From Kitasatospora sp. NBC_01266 (GTDB lineage Bacteria > Actinomycetota > Actinomycetes > Streptomycetales > Streptomycetaceae): 64,000 nt of DNA. The notes below the pieces were generated by a model. The model was not told the origin of the DNA, ran no database searches, and saw only the letters and a program-made list of their open reading frames with translations. This document shows positions 19,477 through 29,843 of this stretch, piece by piece. Location: positions 2,542,001 to 2,606,000 of the forward strand of contig NZ_CP108458.1 of the NCBI RefSeq assembly GCF_036242395.1. Direction: 5' to 3'. Within the stretch, counting starts at the first letter, position 1, and the number at the start of each line of letters is the position of its first letter. Position numbers and translations under genes: made by a program.

Positions 19477-20403
19477 TCAGTCCACCAGCAGCACGATCTT
19501 GCCCCGGGTCCGGCCCTCGGCACTGAGCTGCTGCGCGGAGGCCGCCTGCGCCAGCGGGAAGGTGCACGCGACGGTGACGGCGAGCCGGCCGGCGTCCACC
19601 AGATCGGCCAGCGCCGCCAGGTCGGCGGCGTCCGGGCGGACGAAGACGTAGTGGCCGCCGAAGCCGAGCACCGACCCGTCCGCGATCGAGGCGATCCGGC
19701 CCTGCTGCTTGACCAGTTGCTGGGAGGCGTGCACCGCCTGGCCGCCGACCAGGTCGAAGGCCGCGTCGACGCCGTCCGGCGCCAGCGCCCGGACCCGCTC
19801 CACCAGTCCGTCGCCGTACTGCACCGGCTCGGCGCCCAGCGAGCGCAGGTAGGCGTGGTTGTGCTCGCCCGCCGTGCCGATCACCCGGGCGCCGAGCGCC
19901 ACCGCGATCTGGGTGGCGAAGCTGCCGACCCCGCCGGCCGCGGCGTGGATCAGCACCGTCTCGCCGGCCTGCACGGCGAGCGCCTTGACCAGGCCCTGGT
20001 AGGCCGTCAGGCCCGCCAGCGGCAGCCCGCCGGCCTGTGCCCAGCTGAGCGCGGCGGGCTTGCGGGCCAGGGTGCGCACCGGGGCGGAGACCAGCTCGGC
20101 GTAGGTGCCGTGCTGGATGGCGTCCTTGCGGACGTAGCCGATCACCTCGTCGCCGACCGTGAACTCGGTGACGGACGGGCCCACCCGCTCGACCACGCCG
20201 GCCAGGTCCCAGCCCATGATCAGCGGGAAGTGGGCGTCCGTCACCGCGTCCAGCCGGCCGTCCCGGATCTTCCAGTCGACCGGGTTCACGCCGGCCGCCC
20301 GGACCCGGACGAGTACGGAGTCGGGGCCCACCTTGGGGTCGGGCAGGTCCAGGTATTCGACGACCTCGGGGCCGCCATAGGTATTGATCGCGATGGCCTT
20401 CAT
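19477..20403 (-). CDS. Zinc-independent NADP-dependent quinone oxidoreductase
   Basis: Medium-chain dehydrogenase/reductase of the quinone oxidoreductase branch, 308 aa. A GroES-like N-terminal domain (about 1-120) is followed by a Rossmann domain with the AAAGGVGSFA nucleotide motif near 146-155. The zinc-site cysteines of alcohol dehydrogenases are absent. The ATG at 20403 gives MKAIAINTYGG, the usual family start; an in-frame GTG five codons upstream is possible. It is divergent from nadA across a region with nested palindromes. Confidence 0.88.
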   Translation of the reverse strand: MKAIAINTYGGPEVVEYLDLPDPKVGPDSVLVRVRAAGVNPVDWKIRDGRLDAVTDAHFPLIMGWDLAGVVERVGPSVTEFTVGDEVIGYVRKDAIQHGTYAELVSAPVRTLARKPAALSWAQAGGLPLAGLTAYQGLVKALAVQAGETVLIHAAAGGVGSFATQIAVALGARVIGTAGEHNHAYLRSLGAEPVQYGDGLVERVRALAPDGVDAAFDLVGGQAVHASQQLVKQQGRIASIADGSVLGFGGHYVFVRPDAADLAALADLVDAGRLAVTVACTFPLAQAASAQQLSAEGRTRGKIVLLVD

Positions 20404-20496
20404 AGCCCTAGAGAACACGCTCGGCGGTTCGGGCGCAGCCGCCGCGCGCGGACTGCGTCGAGTCCGTCCGCCGAGCCGACGAGGTGTCGAGCCGAT

Positions 20497-20556
20497 CGCG
20501 TCACATTGACACGATGTCCATCGTCAGAGTGACGCGAACCGGTTATCATAGATAAC
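20497..20556. promoter_or_regulatory. Nested palindromes upstream of nadA
   Basis: Three inverted repeats lie in the 207-bp divergent region: an 8-bp pair (20497-20504 with 20529-20536), a 6-bp pair inside it (20511-20516 with 20519-20524), and a separate 15-bp palindrome GTTATCATAGATAAC (20542-20556). The last is AT-rich and 54 bp upstream of the nadA start, where a promoter would lie. NAD-synthesis genes are often repressed by NrtR- or NiaR-type proteins, but I cannot match the motif to one. Confidence 0.55.
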
Positions 20557-20610
20557 GTCAGAAAGACGAGAAGGCTGGGAGCGTCCGGCCGCACAGGAGG
20601 GCACCCGCCC

Positions 20611-21792
20611 GTGACCACCACCGTTGACACCACGTTCGCCGAGCCGACCGCCACACCGCTCGCCCTGCTGCTGCTCGGCCGCCAGGCCGATCCGAACAGC
20701 GAGCGCGGCGTGGAGTGCCCCGGCGACCTGCCGCCCGCCTCCGACCCCGACCTGGTCGAGCGCGCCCGCGCCGCCAAGGCGAAGCTCGGCGACCGCGTCT
20801 TCATCCTGGGCCACCACTACCAGCGCGACGAGGTCATCGAGTTCGCCGACGTCACCGGTGACTCCTTCAAGCTCGCCCGGGATGCCGCGGCCCGCCCGCA
20901 GGCCGAGTACATCGTCTTCTGCGGCGTGCACTTCATGGCCGAGTCGGCCGACATCCTGACCGGCGACACCCAGCAGGTCGTCCTGCCCGACCTGGCGGCC
21001 GGCTGCTCGATGGCCGACATGGCCACCGCCGAGCAGGTCGCCGAGTGCTGGGACGTGCTGCGCGAGGCCGGCATCGCCGAGCAGACCGTCCCGGTCTCGT
21101 ACATGAACTCCTCCGCCGACATCAAGGCCTTCACCGGCAAGCACGGCGGCACCATCTGCACCTCCTCCAACGCCAAGCGGGCCCTGGAGTGGGCCTACGA
21201 GCAGGGGCAGAAGGTGCTCTTCCTGCCCGACCAGCACCTGGGCCGCAACACCGCGGTGCGGGACCTGGGCTTCTCGCTGGACGACTGCGTGCTCTACAAC
21301 CCGCACAAGCCGAACGGCGGGCTGACCATCGAGCAGCTGCGGAACGCCAAGATGATCCTCTGGCGCGGCCACTGCTCGGTGCACGGCAGGTTCACCGTGG
21401 AGTCGGTCCGCGAGGTCCGCGAGCGGATCCCGGGCGTGCGGGTGCTGGTGCACCCCGAGTGCCGCCACGAGGTGGTCGCCGCCGCCGACGAGGTCGGCTC
21501 GACGGAGTACATCATCAAGGCCCTGGAGGCTGCCGAGCCCGGCTCCAAGTGGGCCATCGGCACCGAGCTCAACCTGGTGCGCCGGTTGGCCAAGGCGCAC
21601 CCGGACAAGGAGATCGTCTTCCTGGACCGCTCGGTCTGCTTCTGCTCCACGATGAACCGGATCGACCTGCCGCACCTGGTCTGGGCGCTGGAGTCGCTGG
21701 TCGAGGGCCGGGTGCCGAACGTGATCACGGTCGACCCGGAGACCGAGAAGTACGCCAAGGCCGCGCTGGACCGGATGCTGGCCCTGCCGTAG
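20611..21792 (+). CDS. nadA: Quinolinate synthase NadA
   Basis: 4Fe-4S enzyme that condenses iminoaspartate with dihydroxyacetone phosphate to quinolinate in de novo NAD synthesis. The 393-aa protein has the family GHHYQRDEV motif near 70, a first cluster cysteine in FCGVHFMAE near 110, a second in GHCSVH near 255, and a third in the CFCSTM region near 349. The GTG at 20611 has AGGAGG about 12 bp upstream. nadB and nadC are not adjacent, so it is likely transcribed alone. Confidence 0.95.
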   Translation: MTTTVDTTFAEPTATPLALLLLGRQADPNSERGVECPGDLPPASDPDLVERARAAKAKLGDRVFILGHHYQRDEVIEFADVTGDSFKLARDAAARPQAEYIVFCGVHFMAESADILTGDTQQVVLPDLAAGCSMADMATAEQVAECWDVLREAGIAEQTVPVSYMNSSADIKAFTGKHGGTICTSSNAKRALEWAYEQGQKVLFLPDQHLGRNTAVRDLGFSLDDCVLYNPHKPNGGLTIEQLRNAKMILWRGHCSVHGRFTVESVREVRERIPGVRVLVHPECRHEVVAAADEVGSTEYIIKALEAAEPGSKWAIGTELNLVRRLAKAHPDKEIVFLDRSVCFCSTMNRIDLPHLVWALESLVEGRVPNVITVDPETEKYAKAALDRMLALP

Positions 21793-21797
21793 CGGGC

Positions 21798-21856
21798 GAC
21801 AGCGCAGACGAGAGGGCGGGCACCCGGTGGGTGCCCGCCCTCTCGTCTGCGCTGTC
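21798..21856. terminator. Strong bidirectional terminator nadA / pspAA
   Basis: A perfect 28-bp stem (21798-21825 with 21829-21856) with a 3-nt loop sits between the convergent nadA and pspAA stops. It is the longest perfect hairpin I found in the window. Confidence 0.85.
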
Positions 21857-21865
21857 CGTGCGGTG

Positions 21866-22159
21866 CTACTCGGCGAAGCCGGGGATGATCCCCTCGCCCT
21901 CGCCCAGCAGCAGCTCACGGACCTGGTCGATGGTCGCCCCGTCGTCCGGCAGGATCAGGTCGGACGGCTCGAGCGAGTCGTCCGGCAGCGGGGTACCGAG
22001 TTCGCGGACCGCCGTGAGCAGGTTGCCCAGCTTGGCCCGGAACACCTTCTCGTCCCCCGAATCCAGTGCGGCGAGCAGCTCGTCGTCGAGCTGGTTCAGC
22101 CGGTTCAGGTGCTCGTCCCCCACCCGGAACTGACCCTCACCCATGATCCTCATGATCAT
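21866..22159 (-). CDS. pspAA: PspA-associated protein PspAA
   Basis: A 97-aa acidic protein of the PspAA family, which accompanies PspA in actinobacteria. It has the family-like start MRIMGEGQFRV, an internal LDSGDEKVFRAKLGNLLTAVRELG helix pair, and a conserved-looking DLILPDD segment. It lies 34 bp downstream of pspA on the same strand, so the two form an operon and the product probably modulates PspA at the membrane. The ATG at 22159 has GGAGAGG upstream; in-frame ATGs follow at 22153 and 22144. Confidence 0.88.
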   Translation of the reverse strand: MIMRIMGEGQFRVGDEHLNRLNQLDDELLAALDSGDEKVFRAKLGNLLTAVRELGTPLPDDSLEPSDLILPDDGATIDQVRELLLGEGEGIIPGFAE

Positions 22160-22193
22160 GCTGGCGCCTCTCCCTGCTGTCGTTCCGGCGGGC

Positions 22194-22994
22194 TTACTTG
22201 TGGTAGTTGACGGACGGCGGCGGGGTGTCCTGCGGCCCCGAGGTGCCGTTGCCCTGCTCGATCGCGGCCGGACCGCCGGCGGACCCGCCGCCGAGCTCGG
22301 CCTTCATCCGGGCCAGCTCCAGCTCGACATCGCTGCCGCCGGCCACCCGCTCCAGCTCGGCCTCGATGTCGTCCTTTCGACCCAGACCCGAGGAGTCGTC
22401 GAGCGCCCCCGAGGCGAGCAGCTCGTCGATGGCACCGGCACGCGCCTGCATCTGCGCCGTCTTGTCCTCGGCCCGCTGGATCGCCAGGCCCACATCGCCC
22501 ATCTCCTCCGAGATACCGGAGAAGGACTCGGCGATCCGGGTCTGCGCCTGGGCGGCGGTGTAGGTGGCCTTGATGGTCTCCTTCTTGGTGCGGAAGGCGT
22601 CCACCTTGGCCTGCAGCCGCTGGGAGGCGAGGGTGAGCTTCTCCTCCTCGGCCTGCAGCTGCTGGTACTGCACCTGGAGGTCGTTGATCTGGGACTGCAT
22701 CGCGGACTTGCGGGTCAGCGCCTCACGGGCCAGATCCTCGCGGCCGAGCGAGAGCGCCTTGCGGCCCTGGTCCTCGTACTTGGAGGACTGCTGCTGGAGC
22801 TGGGTCAGCTGGAGCTCCAGGCGCTTGCGCGAAGTGGCGACGTCCGCCACGCCCCTGCGCACCTTCTGCAGCAGTTCAAGCTGCTTCTGGTACGAGTAGT
22901 CGAGCGTCTCGCGCGGGTCCTCCGCCCGGTCCAGGGCCTTGTTCGCCTTGGAGCGGAAGATCAGCCCCATACGCTTCATGATTCCGTCGCTCAT
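22194..22994 (-). CDS. pspA: Phage-shock protein A / Vipp1-family PspA
   Basis: ESCRT-III-like peripheral membrane protein that assembles on damaged membranes. The 266-aa protein is almost wholly helical coiled coil from residue 20 to 220, with many Gln, Glu and Lys residues and the family start MKRMGLIFRSKANKALDRAE. The C-terminal 40 residues are Gly/Pro-rich and flexible. The ATG at 22994 was chosen by family start; the frame runs on upstream without support. First gene of the pspA-pspAA pair. Confidence 0.92.
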   Translation of the reverse strand: MSDGIMKRMGLIFRSKANKALDRAEDPRETLDYSYQKQLELLQKVRRGVADVATSRKRLELQLTQLQQQSSKYEDQGRKALSLGREDLAREALTRKSAMQSQINDLQVQYQQLQAEEEKLTLASQRLQAKVDAFRTKKETIKATYTAAQAQTRIAESFSGISEEMGDVGLAIQRAEDKTAQMQARAGAIDELLASGALDDSSGLGRKDDIEAELERVAGGSDVELELARMKAELGGGSAGGPAAIEQGNGTSGPQDTPPPSVNYHK

Positions 22995-23265
22995 GGGCCT
23001 CGGGTGCCCCCTTCTCCGGGCTGCGGTTTCTATCTCGTACCAAAATCTACTGCGAGTGTATGTGCAGCGGGGCCAGGACCGCAGTACACCTACCTGCAAC
23101 AAGACTGCTACGGCCAGGGGGGCTGCGGCCTCCTCCCCCAGGTGGATCTCACAGCCGGTCTCCTGGTGGATCAGCTCGGGGTCCCCCTGACCGGGCACGG
23201 GCCCCGAGGTCAGGGGATGCTCGGGGGATGGGGGCGATTGTGGGCCCAGCACGTACCCTTGTCAT

Positions 23266-23865
23266 GTGTTCCGACGCCGTTCAGATGAATCCCCCTCCTC
23301 CGCCACCGCGCTGGCCGAGCAGGACGACGTGTCCCAGAGCCGCGATCCGCAGGCCAAGAAGGGCCGTCCCACGCCCAAGCGCAGCGATGCCGAGGCCAAC
23401 CGGCGCACCCGGGTGACCGTCCCCAAGGACCGCAAGGAGGCCGCCAAGCAGTCCCGTGAGCGGCTGCGGTCCGAGCGGGAGAAGCAGCGCATGGCGCTGC
23501 TCAACGGCGACGAGCGGGCGCTACCGGCCCGGGACAAGGGCCCGGTGCGGCGCTTCACCCGCGACTACATGGACTCGCGCTGGTCGCTGGCCGAGTTCTT
23601 CCTGCCGTTCGCCGTGGTGATCCTGGTCCTCAGCGTCCTGAAGGTGCCGGCGCTGCAACTGCTCTCCACGCTGCTCTTCGCGCTCTTCCTGGTGCTGGTC
23701 ATCCTCGACTTCCTGCGCCTGGGCCTGGGCCTGCGCAAGGCGCTGGCCAACCGGTTCCCGAACGAGAACCCCCGGGGCGCGGTCGGCTACGGCCTGATGC
23801 GCAACCTGCAGATGCGTCGACTGCGGCTGCCCAAGCCGCAGGTGAAGCGGGGCGAGCACCCCTGA
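23266..23865 (+). CDS. DUF3043 membrane protein
   Basis: A 199-aa actinobacterial protein of unknown function. A highly charged N-terminal half (1-105, many Lys/Arg/Glu) precedes two adjacent transmembrane helices (about 108-128 and 130-150) and a basic C-terminus. The family pattern GRPTPKRSDAEANRR and RRFTRDYMDSR is clear. It starts at GTG 23266. The stop TGA overlaps the apparent CTG start of the methyltransferase downstream. Confidence 0.85.
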   Translation: MFRRRSDESPSSATALAEQDDVSQSRDPQAKKGRPTPKRSDAEANRRTRVTVPKDRKEAAKQSRERLRSEREKQRMALLNGDERALPARDKGPVRRFTRDYMDSRWSLAEFFLPFAVVILVLSVLKVPALQLLSTLLFALFLVLVILDFLRLGLGLRKALANRFPNENPRGAVGYGLMRNLQMRRLRLPKPQVKRGEHP

Positions 23866-24836
23866 CCGCCGAGCCGCAGGCGTACGACTGGGTCCCCAGC
23901 ACGCCGGGACCTGGTCTGTACGCGCTGCCCGGGCAGCACGACGGCGGCCACGACCGCGAGTCGTACCACGGCGGCTACGGCCACCAGGGCAGCGCGCCGT
24001 ACGGCTACGGCGGGGGCGGCCAGCACCACGGACTGCCCGCCCGCAGCGGGTCCTTCGCCGGCGGCGCCGGGGCCTGGCTGGAGCGGCAGGGCGGCCTGCA
24101 CAACCTGGTCCGCCAGGAGATGGTGGCCCGCCAGCTGACCGAGCAGTTGGCCACCCACTTCGGCGAGCGCGCCCAGCAGGCGCCGCTGCGGGTGCTGGAC
24201 GTCGGGTGCGGCCAGGGCACCCAGGCGCTGCGGCTGGCCCGGGCCGGGCACCTGGTCACCGGCCTCGACTCCGACCCGGTCACCCTCGGGGCCGCCCAGG
24301 CGATGCTCGGTGCCGAGCCGCCCGAGGTGCGCGAGCGGGTCCGACTGCTGAGCGGCGACGGACACCACTGCGGGCGCTGGTTCGGGCCCGGCAGCTTCGA
24401 CGTGGTGCTCTGCCACGGCGTGCTGATGTACCTGCCCGACCCGGACCCGCTGATCGCCTCGCTCGCCCGGATGATCGCCCCCGGCGGGCTGCTGTCGCTG
24501 CTGGCCCGCAACCGGGAAGCGCTGGCCATGCGGTTCGGACTGACCGGCGACTGGCGGGCCGCCCTGCAGGCCTTCGACACCGACCACTACGCCAACCGCC
24601 TGGGCCTGACCGCCCGGGCCGACCGGCTGGCCGACCTGGCCACCACGCTGCGCGAGGTCGCGGTGCCGCTGCGGCACTGGTACGGCGTCCGGGTCTTCAC
24701 CGACGCCATGCCGGACCACGCCGCACCGGTGGACGGCCGCCAGCTCGGCCAGCTGCTGGAGGCCGAGGACCGGGCCGGCCGGGTGGACCCGTACCGCCAG
24801 GTCGCCGCGCTGCTCCACGTGATCGGCGTCAAGTAA
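23862..24836 (+). CDS. Class I SAM-dependent methyltransferase
   Basis: A Rossmann-fold methyltransferase. The SAM motif I is VLDVGCGQGTQALRLA near residue 110, followed by acidic motif VTGLDSD, motif SFDVVLCHGVLMYL, and LARMIAPGGLLSLL. The catalytic domain alone begins at ATG 24120, but the frame stays open and protein-like upstream to the DUF3043 stop, with Tyr/Gly/His-rich codons and no ATG, GTG or TTG. The only start giving full length (324 aa) is a CTG at 23862 overlapping the upstream TGA as CTGA. The substrate is unknown. If CTG is not used, translation starts at 24120 and gives 238 aa. Confidence 0.75.
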   Translation: MTAEPQAYDWVPSTPGPGLYALPGQHDGGHDRESYHGGYGHQGSAPYGYGGGGQHHGLPARSGSFAGGAGAWLERQGGLHNLVRQEMVARQLTEQLATHFGERAQQAPLRVLDVGCGQGTQALRLARAGHLVTGLDSDPVTLGAAQAMLGAEPPEVRERVRLLSGDGHHCGRWFGPGSFDVVLCHGVLMYLPDPDPLIASLARMIAPGGLLSLLARNREALAMRFGLTGDWRAALQAFDTDHYANRLGLTARADRLADLATTLREVAVPLRHWYGVRVFTDAMPDHAAPVDGRQLGQLLEAEDRAGRVDPYRQVAALLHVIGVK

Positions 24837-24849
24837 CCCGCCGGGCAGC

Positions 24850-24889
24850 CGGTCCGCTGACGGATCAGGCGGTCCGCTGACGGATCAGG
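24850..24889. repeat. 20-bp tandem duplication
   Basis: Two identical consecutive 20-bp units (24850-24869 and 24870-24889). The second contains the stop codon of the 66-aa minus-strand gene. It lies in the convergent gap after the methyltransferase. Confidence 0.8.
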
Positions 24890-25085
24890 ACTCGCGCAGG
24901 CTCATCGGGTAGATCTCCGCGTCGTCCTCCAGCAGCACCACCCGCTCCACCCCGTCCGCCAGCAGGCCCTTCCACTCCTCGCCGATCCACGACTCGGCGT
25001 CGCCCTGGCTGCTGAACTCCTCGACCCCGCCCTGCGGGGTGACGACCGAACCGTCCGCCGCCTCGTACCGCCACGTCCAGACCAT
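24885..25085 (-). CDS. Conserved small hypothetical protein (66 aa)
   Basis: A compact acidic protein starting MVWTWRYEAADG, with two aromatic strands and a central SWIGEEWKGLL segment. I have seen this kind of product next to cobU in Streptomyces genomes but know no function. ATG 25085 has GGAAGGGAG upstream, which supports the start. There are no membrane segments or cysteines. Confidence 0.75.
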   Translation of the reverse strand: MVWTWRYEAADGSVVTPQGGVEEFSSQGDAESWIGEEWKGLLADGVERVVLLEDDAEIYPMSLRES

Positions 25086-25194
25086 GCCCGGCTCCCTTCC
25101 TGCTGCTCCTGGGTTCTGCTGCGCGCAGGCTACCGCGCAGGGATCAGGCTGCCCGCCGCACCACCGCTCAACCCCGTGCACCAGGATGACCCGC

Positions 25195-25770
25195 ATGACT
25201 CGTACCTTGATCCTCGGCGGCGCCCGGTCGGGCAAGTCCACCCGGGCCGAGTGGCTGCTGCGCGAGCGGACCGACGTGCTCTACGTGGCGACCGGCGGCC
25301 GGCGGGCCGACGACCCGGACTGGCAGCAGCGCGTCGCCCTGCACCGGGGACGGCGGCCGACGAGCTGGCGGACCGCCGAGACGGTGGAGCTGGAGCGGAT
25401 CCTGGCCGACGGCGACGATCCGGCGCCGGTGCTGATCGACTGCCTGGGTATGTGGCTGACCACCGTGATGGACGAGGCGGACGCCTGGGACGACGCGGCC
25501 TGGGAAGAACGGGCGGCGGACTCGGTGGAGCAGCGGTGCGCCGGACTGGCCGGCGCGATGCGGGTGACCCGGCGCCAGGTGGTGGCCGTCAGCAACGAGG
25601 TGGGGCTGGGCGTGGTGCCCGCCACCACGGCCGGGCGGCGGTTCCGGGACACCCTGGGACGGCTGAACATGGCGGTCGCCGAGGCCTGCGACGAGGTGCT
25701 GCTGGTGGTGGCCGGGCAGCCGCTGACCATCAAGGGCCAGATCACCGACGCCGCACCCCGGACAGCGTGA
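25195..25770 (+). CDS. cobU: Adenosylcobinamide kinase/guanylyltransferase CobU
   Basis: Bifunctional enzyme that phosphorylates adenosylcobinamide and transfers GMP to it in nucleotide-loop assembly of B12. The 191-aa protein opens with the P-loop LILGGARSGKST, then VATGGRRADDPDW, the LHRGRRP motif with the histidine that carries GMP, and VSNEVGLGVVP. I prefer ATG 25195, with AGGA 8 bp upstream; ATG 25186 would add three residues. First of cobU-cobT-cobS, 25 bp before cobT. Confidence 0.92.
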   Translation: MTRTLILGGARSGKSTRAEWLLRERTDVLYVATGGRRADDPDWQQRVALHRGRRPTSWRTAETVELERILADGDDPAPVLIDCLGMWLTTVMDEADAWDDAAWEERAADSVEQRCAGLAGAMRVTRRQVVAVSNEVGLGVVPATTAGRRFRDTLGRLNMAVAEACDEVLLVVAGQPLTIKGQITDAAPRTA

Positions 25771-25795
25771 GGCGCGGTTGGTAAGGTTCCGCACG

Positions 25796-26911
25796 ATGGA
25801 CACCACCGTGGATCTCGATTCCTTCGCCTCGCTCGTCGAGCGCCCCGACGACGCCGCCCGCCGAGCGGCCGAGGAGCGCCGGCTGGAGCTGGAAACGCCG
25901 CGCGGCGGGCTCGGCCAACTCGAGGAGCTGGGCAGCTGGCTCGCCTCGGTCCAGGGCGGCAGCGAGGTGCGGGCGGTCAACGCGCCCAAGGTGCTGCTCT
26001 TCGCCGGCGACCACGGCATCGCCTCACTCGGGATCTCCCGGCTGGCCGCCGACGGCGGCACCGCCCGCCGGGTGCGTGCCGTGCTGGACGGCAGCGCGCC
26101 GGTGGCCCGGCTGGCCCGCCGGTTCGGCGCCGAACTGCGCGTGGTGGACGTCGCGGTGGACGCGCCGGCCGAGGAGTTCGGGCCCGAGGTGAGCGAGCAC
26201 CGGATCCGGCGCGGCTCCGGGCGGATCGACCTGGAGAACGCGGTGACCGTCGAGGAGGCCACCAGGGCCTTCGCCGTCGGCATGGCGATCGCCGACGAGG
26301 AGGCCGACCTCGGCACCGACCTGGTGCTGCTCGGCGATCTGGGCGTCGGCTCGACCGCGGTGGCCGCCGTGCTGATCGGCGCGCTCTGCGGCACCGACGC
26401 CGCGGCGGTCTGCGGACGCGGTTCGGGCATCGACGACAAGGTCTGGATGGTCAAGTGCGCGGCGATCCGGGACTCGCTGCGGCGGGCCCGGCCGGTGCTC
26501 GGCGACCAGCTGGCCCTGCTCGCGGCCACCGGCGGCGCCGATTTCGCGGCGATCACCGGCTTCCTGCTGCAGGCCGCGGTCCGCAAGCTCCCCGTGGTGC
26601 TGGACGGCGTGGTCTCGGCGGCCTGCGCGCTGGTGGCGCAGCGGATCTCGTTCCGGGCCCCGGAGTGGTGGCGGGCCGCGCTGCTGACCGGCGAGCCCGC
26701 GCTGGCCAAGGCCTACGACCGGCTGACCCTGACCCCGCTGCACGATGAGCGGATCACCATGGGCGAGGGCGTCGGCGCGCTGATGGCACTGCCACTGCTG
26801 CAGGCGGCCTCCGACGTGCTGACCGAGCAGCCGTTCACCCCGGCCTCCCCCGCCGCGCCGCGCCCGCCGGCCCGGCTGCCCTCCGCCGCCGAGCTGCTGG
26901 GCCGACTCTGA
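25796..26911 (+). CDS. cobT: Dimethylbenzimidazole phosphoribosyltransferase CobT
   Basis: Makes alpha-ribazole phosphate from nicotinate mononucleotide and dimethylbenzimidazole for the lower ligand of B12. The 371-aa protein shows the family motifs VLLFAGDHGIASLGIS (near 68), LLGDLGVGSTAVAAVL (near 179), and the catalytic glutamate region MGEGVGALMALPLL near 321. ATG 25796 has AAGG 9 bp upstream. The Ala/Pro-rich C-terminus is an ordinary variable tail. Confidence 0.94.
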   Translation: MDTTVDLDSFASLVERPDDAARRAAEERRLELETPRGGLGQLEELGSWLASVQGGSEVRAVNAPKVLLFAGDHGIASLGISRLAADGGTARRVRAVLDGSAPVARLARRFGAELRVVDVAVDAPAEEFGPEVSEHRIRRGSGRIDLENAVTVEEATRAFAVGMAIADEEADLGTDLVLLGDLGVGSTAVAAVLIGALCGTDAAAVCGRGSGIDDKVWMVKCAAIRDSLRRARPVLGDQLALLAATGGADFAAITGFLLQAAVRKLPVVLDGVVSAACALVAQRISFRAPEWWRAALLTGEPALAKAYDRLTLTPLHDERITMGEGVGALMALPLLQAASDVLTEQPFTPASPAAPRPPARLPSAAELLGRL

Positions 26912-26961
26912 ACACGGCGGAGCCGAACCTGACGCAGTCCCAGCCGACGGATCGCCAGCCG

Positions 26962-27726
26962 ATGGACCGTCAGTTGCGGCTGCCCGGGCTGCGGTTCGCC
27001 TTCGGCACGCTCTCCGTGCTGCGGGTACGGGTGGCGCGGTGGGACCGGGCGGCGGGCGGGCGGGCGATGGCACTCGCGCCACTGGTCGGCCTGGTGCTGG
27101 GCGGGCTCGCGGCCGGGCTCGGCGCGCTGGCCTGCTGGCGCGGCGGCCCGCTGCTCGGTGCGGTGACCGCCGTCGCCGCGCTCGCGGCGCTGACCCGCGG
27201 ACTCCATCTGGACGGGCTGGCGGACGTCGCCGACGGGCTGGGCAGCGGCAAGCCCGCCGAGGACGCGCTGCGGATCATGAAGCAGTCCGACATCGGCCCG
27301 TTCGGCGTGCTGACCCTGCTGCTCGTGCTGCTCGCTCAGATCGCCTGCCTGACCGGCCAGTTCGCCCATTCCACCGAGCGCGGCGCGCTCGCCGTGCTGA
27401 CCGCCGCGGTGGCCGGCCGGTGCGCGCTCGGCTGGGGCTGCCTGCGGCCGGTGCCGGCCGCGCGGCCCGGCGGGCTCGGGGCGATGGTCGCGGCGACCGT
27501 GCCGGTGCCGACCGCCCTCGCCGGCACCCTGCTGAGCGCCCTCGCACTGGCCCTGCTCGGCCTGCACCCGCGCTACGCGCTGGCCCTGACGCTGGCTCAG
27601 CTCGCCGCCGCCGCACTGCTGCGGCGCTGCCTGCGCCGGTTCGGCGGGGTCACCGGCGACGTGCTCGGCGCGCTGGTCGAGACGGCGGCGCTGGCCGCAC
27701 TGCTGGTGCTCGCCCTGGGGCCCTGA
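26962..27726 (+). CDS. cobS: Adenosylcobinamide-GDP ribazoletransferase CobS
   Basis: Integral membrane enzyme that joins adenosylcobinamide-GDP to alpha-ribazole, the last B12 assembly step. The 254-aa protein has the N-terminal motif LRFAFGTLSVLRVR, five to six transmembrane segments, and the acidic metal-binding motif LHLDGLADVADGLGS near 75-89, followed by MKQSDIGPFGV. I chose ATG 26962. The frame is open back to a CTG at 26908 overlapping the cobT stop, which would add 18 residues. Confidence 0.92.
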   Translation: MDRQLRLPGLRFAFGTLSVLRVRVARWDRAAGGRAMALAPLVGLVLGGLAAGLGALACWRGGPLLGAVTAVAALAALTRGLHLDGLADVADGLGSGKPAEDALRIMKQSDIGPFGVLTLLLVLLAQIACLTGQFAHSTERGALAVLTAAVAGRCALGWGCLRPVPAARPGGLGAMVAATVPVPTALAGTLLSALALALLGLHPRYALALTLAQLAAAALLRRCLRRFGGVTGDVLGALVETAALAALLVLALGP

Positions 27727-27924
27727 ACCAGCGGCCCGGATGACACCGTGTGTCCCTGTGAACCCGGCCGTTGACCGGACGGACGCCCGGGCGCGGCCGC
27801 ATCCCACCATGCGGACTACCATGCGGTGAGCACCGTAGCCCTGCGCCGTCACGGCGGAGCATGCTGGGGCTGATGCCATACGGCAGATCCGGCCGTGGAC
27901 CGCGAAAGAACAGGACGCAAATAC

Positions 27925-29418
<1,494 letters not shown>

Positions 29419-29443
29419 TGCCCTGAGCATTTCCTGCGATTCA

Positions 29444-29481
29444 CGGCGGGGCCCGGTGTCATCGGACACCGGGCCCCGCCG
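29444..29481 (+). terminator. Terminator after pepA
   Basis: A perfect 17-bp stem (29444-29460 with 29465-29481, 4-nt loop) followed by GCTTTT, a near-ideal intrinsic terminator 25 bp past the pepA stop. Confidence 0.88.
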
Positions 29482-29843
29482 GCTTTTCCGGTATTCCCGT
29501 GAGAGTTACTCATTGGTAGCCCAACGATCGCATTCGCCTGCCTGTTCGCCTCCGGCGAAACTTTGTTCCACCAAGCGGAATCCCTCCCGCCGGCGAGCGG
29601 CGCCGGGGCCGCGACAGGCCCCGTCAAGACCGGGTTGACCTGCACGGACAGGGCCACGAGCGGGTGTCGACCACCCCACAAGGACGGGTCCAGACCCCCG
29701 CCAGGGTGGACCCGGACACCAGCGGCCGTGAACAAGTGCGAAGATGTATTTCCGGCACGACTGGGCGCCTCACAAGGGCTTCCCGCACACCGGACCAGCA
29801 CCGGCCCGGACGGATCCACACCCCATGGCATGGAGGACGTGAC
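29482..29843 (+). promoter_or_regulatory. Upstream region of lpd-sucB, no gene
   Basis: 362 bp between the pepA terminator and lpd with no believable coding sequence. It should hold the lpd-sucB promoter. The AT-richer stretch at 29495-29525 is the likeliest promoter region, but I saw no clear operator. Confidence 0.4.

Noticed and set aside
23786-24818. Long minus-strand reading frame opposite the methyltransferase
   Set aside because: The plus-strand frame has clear SAM motifs; the minus frame is a GC-skew shadow.
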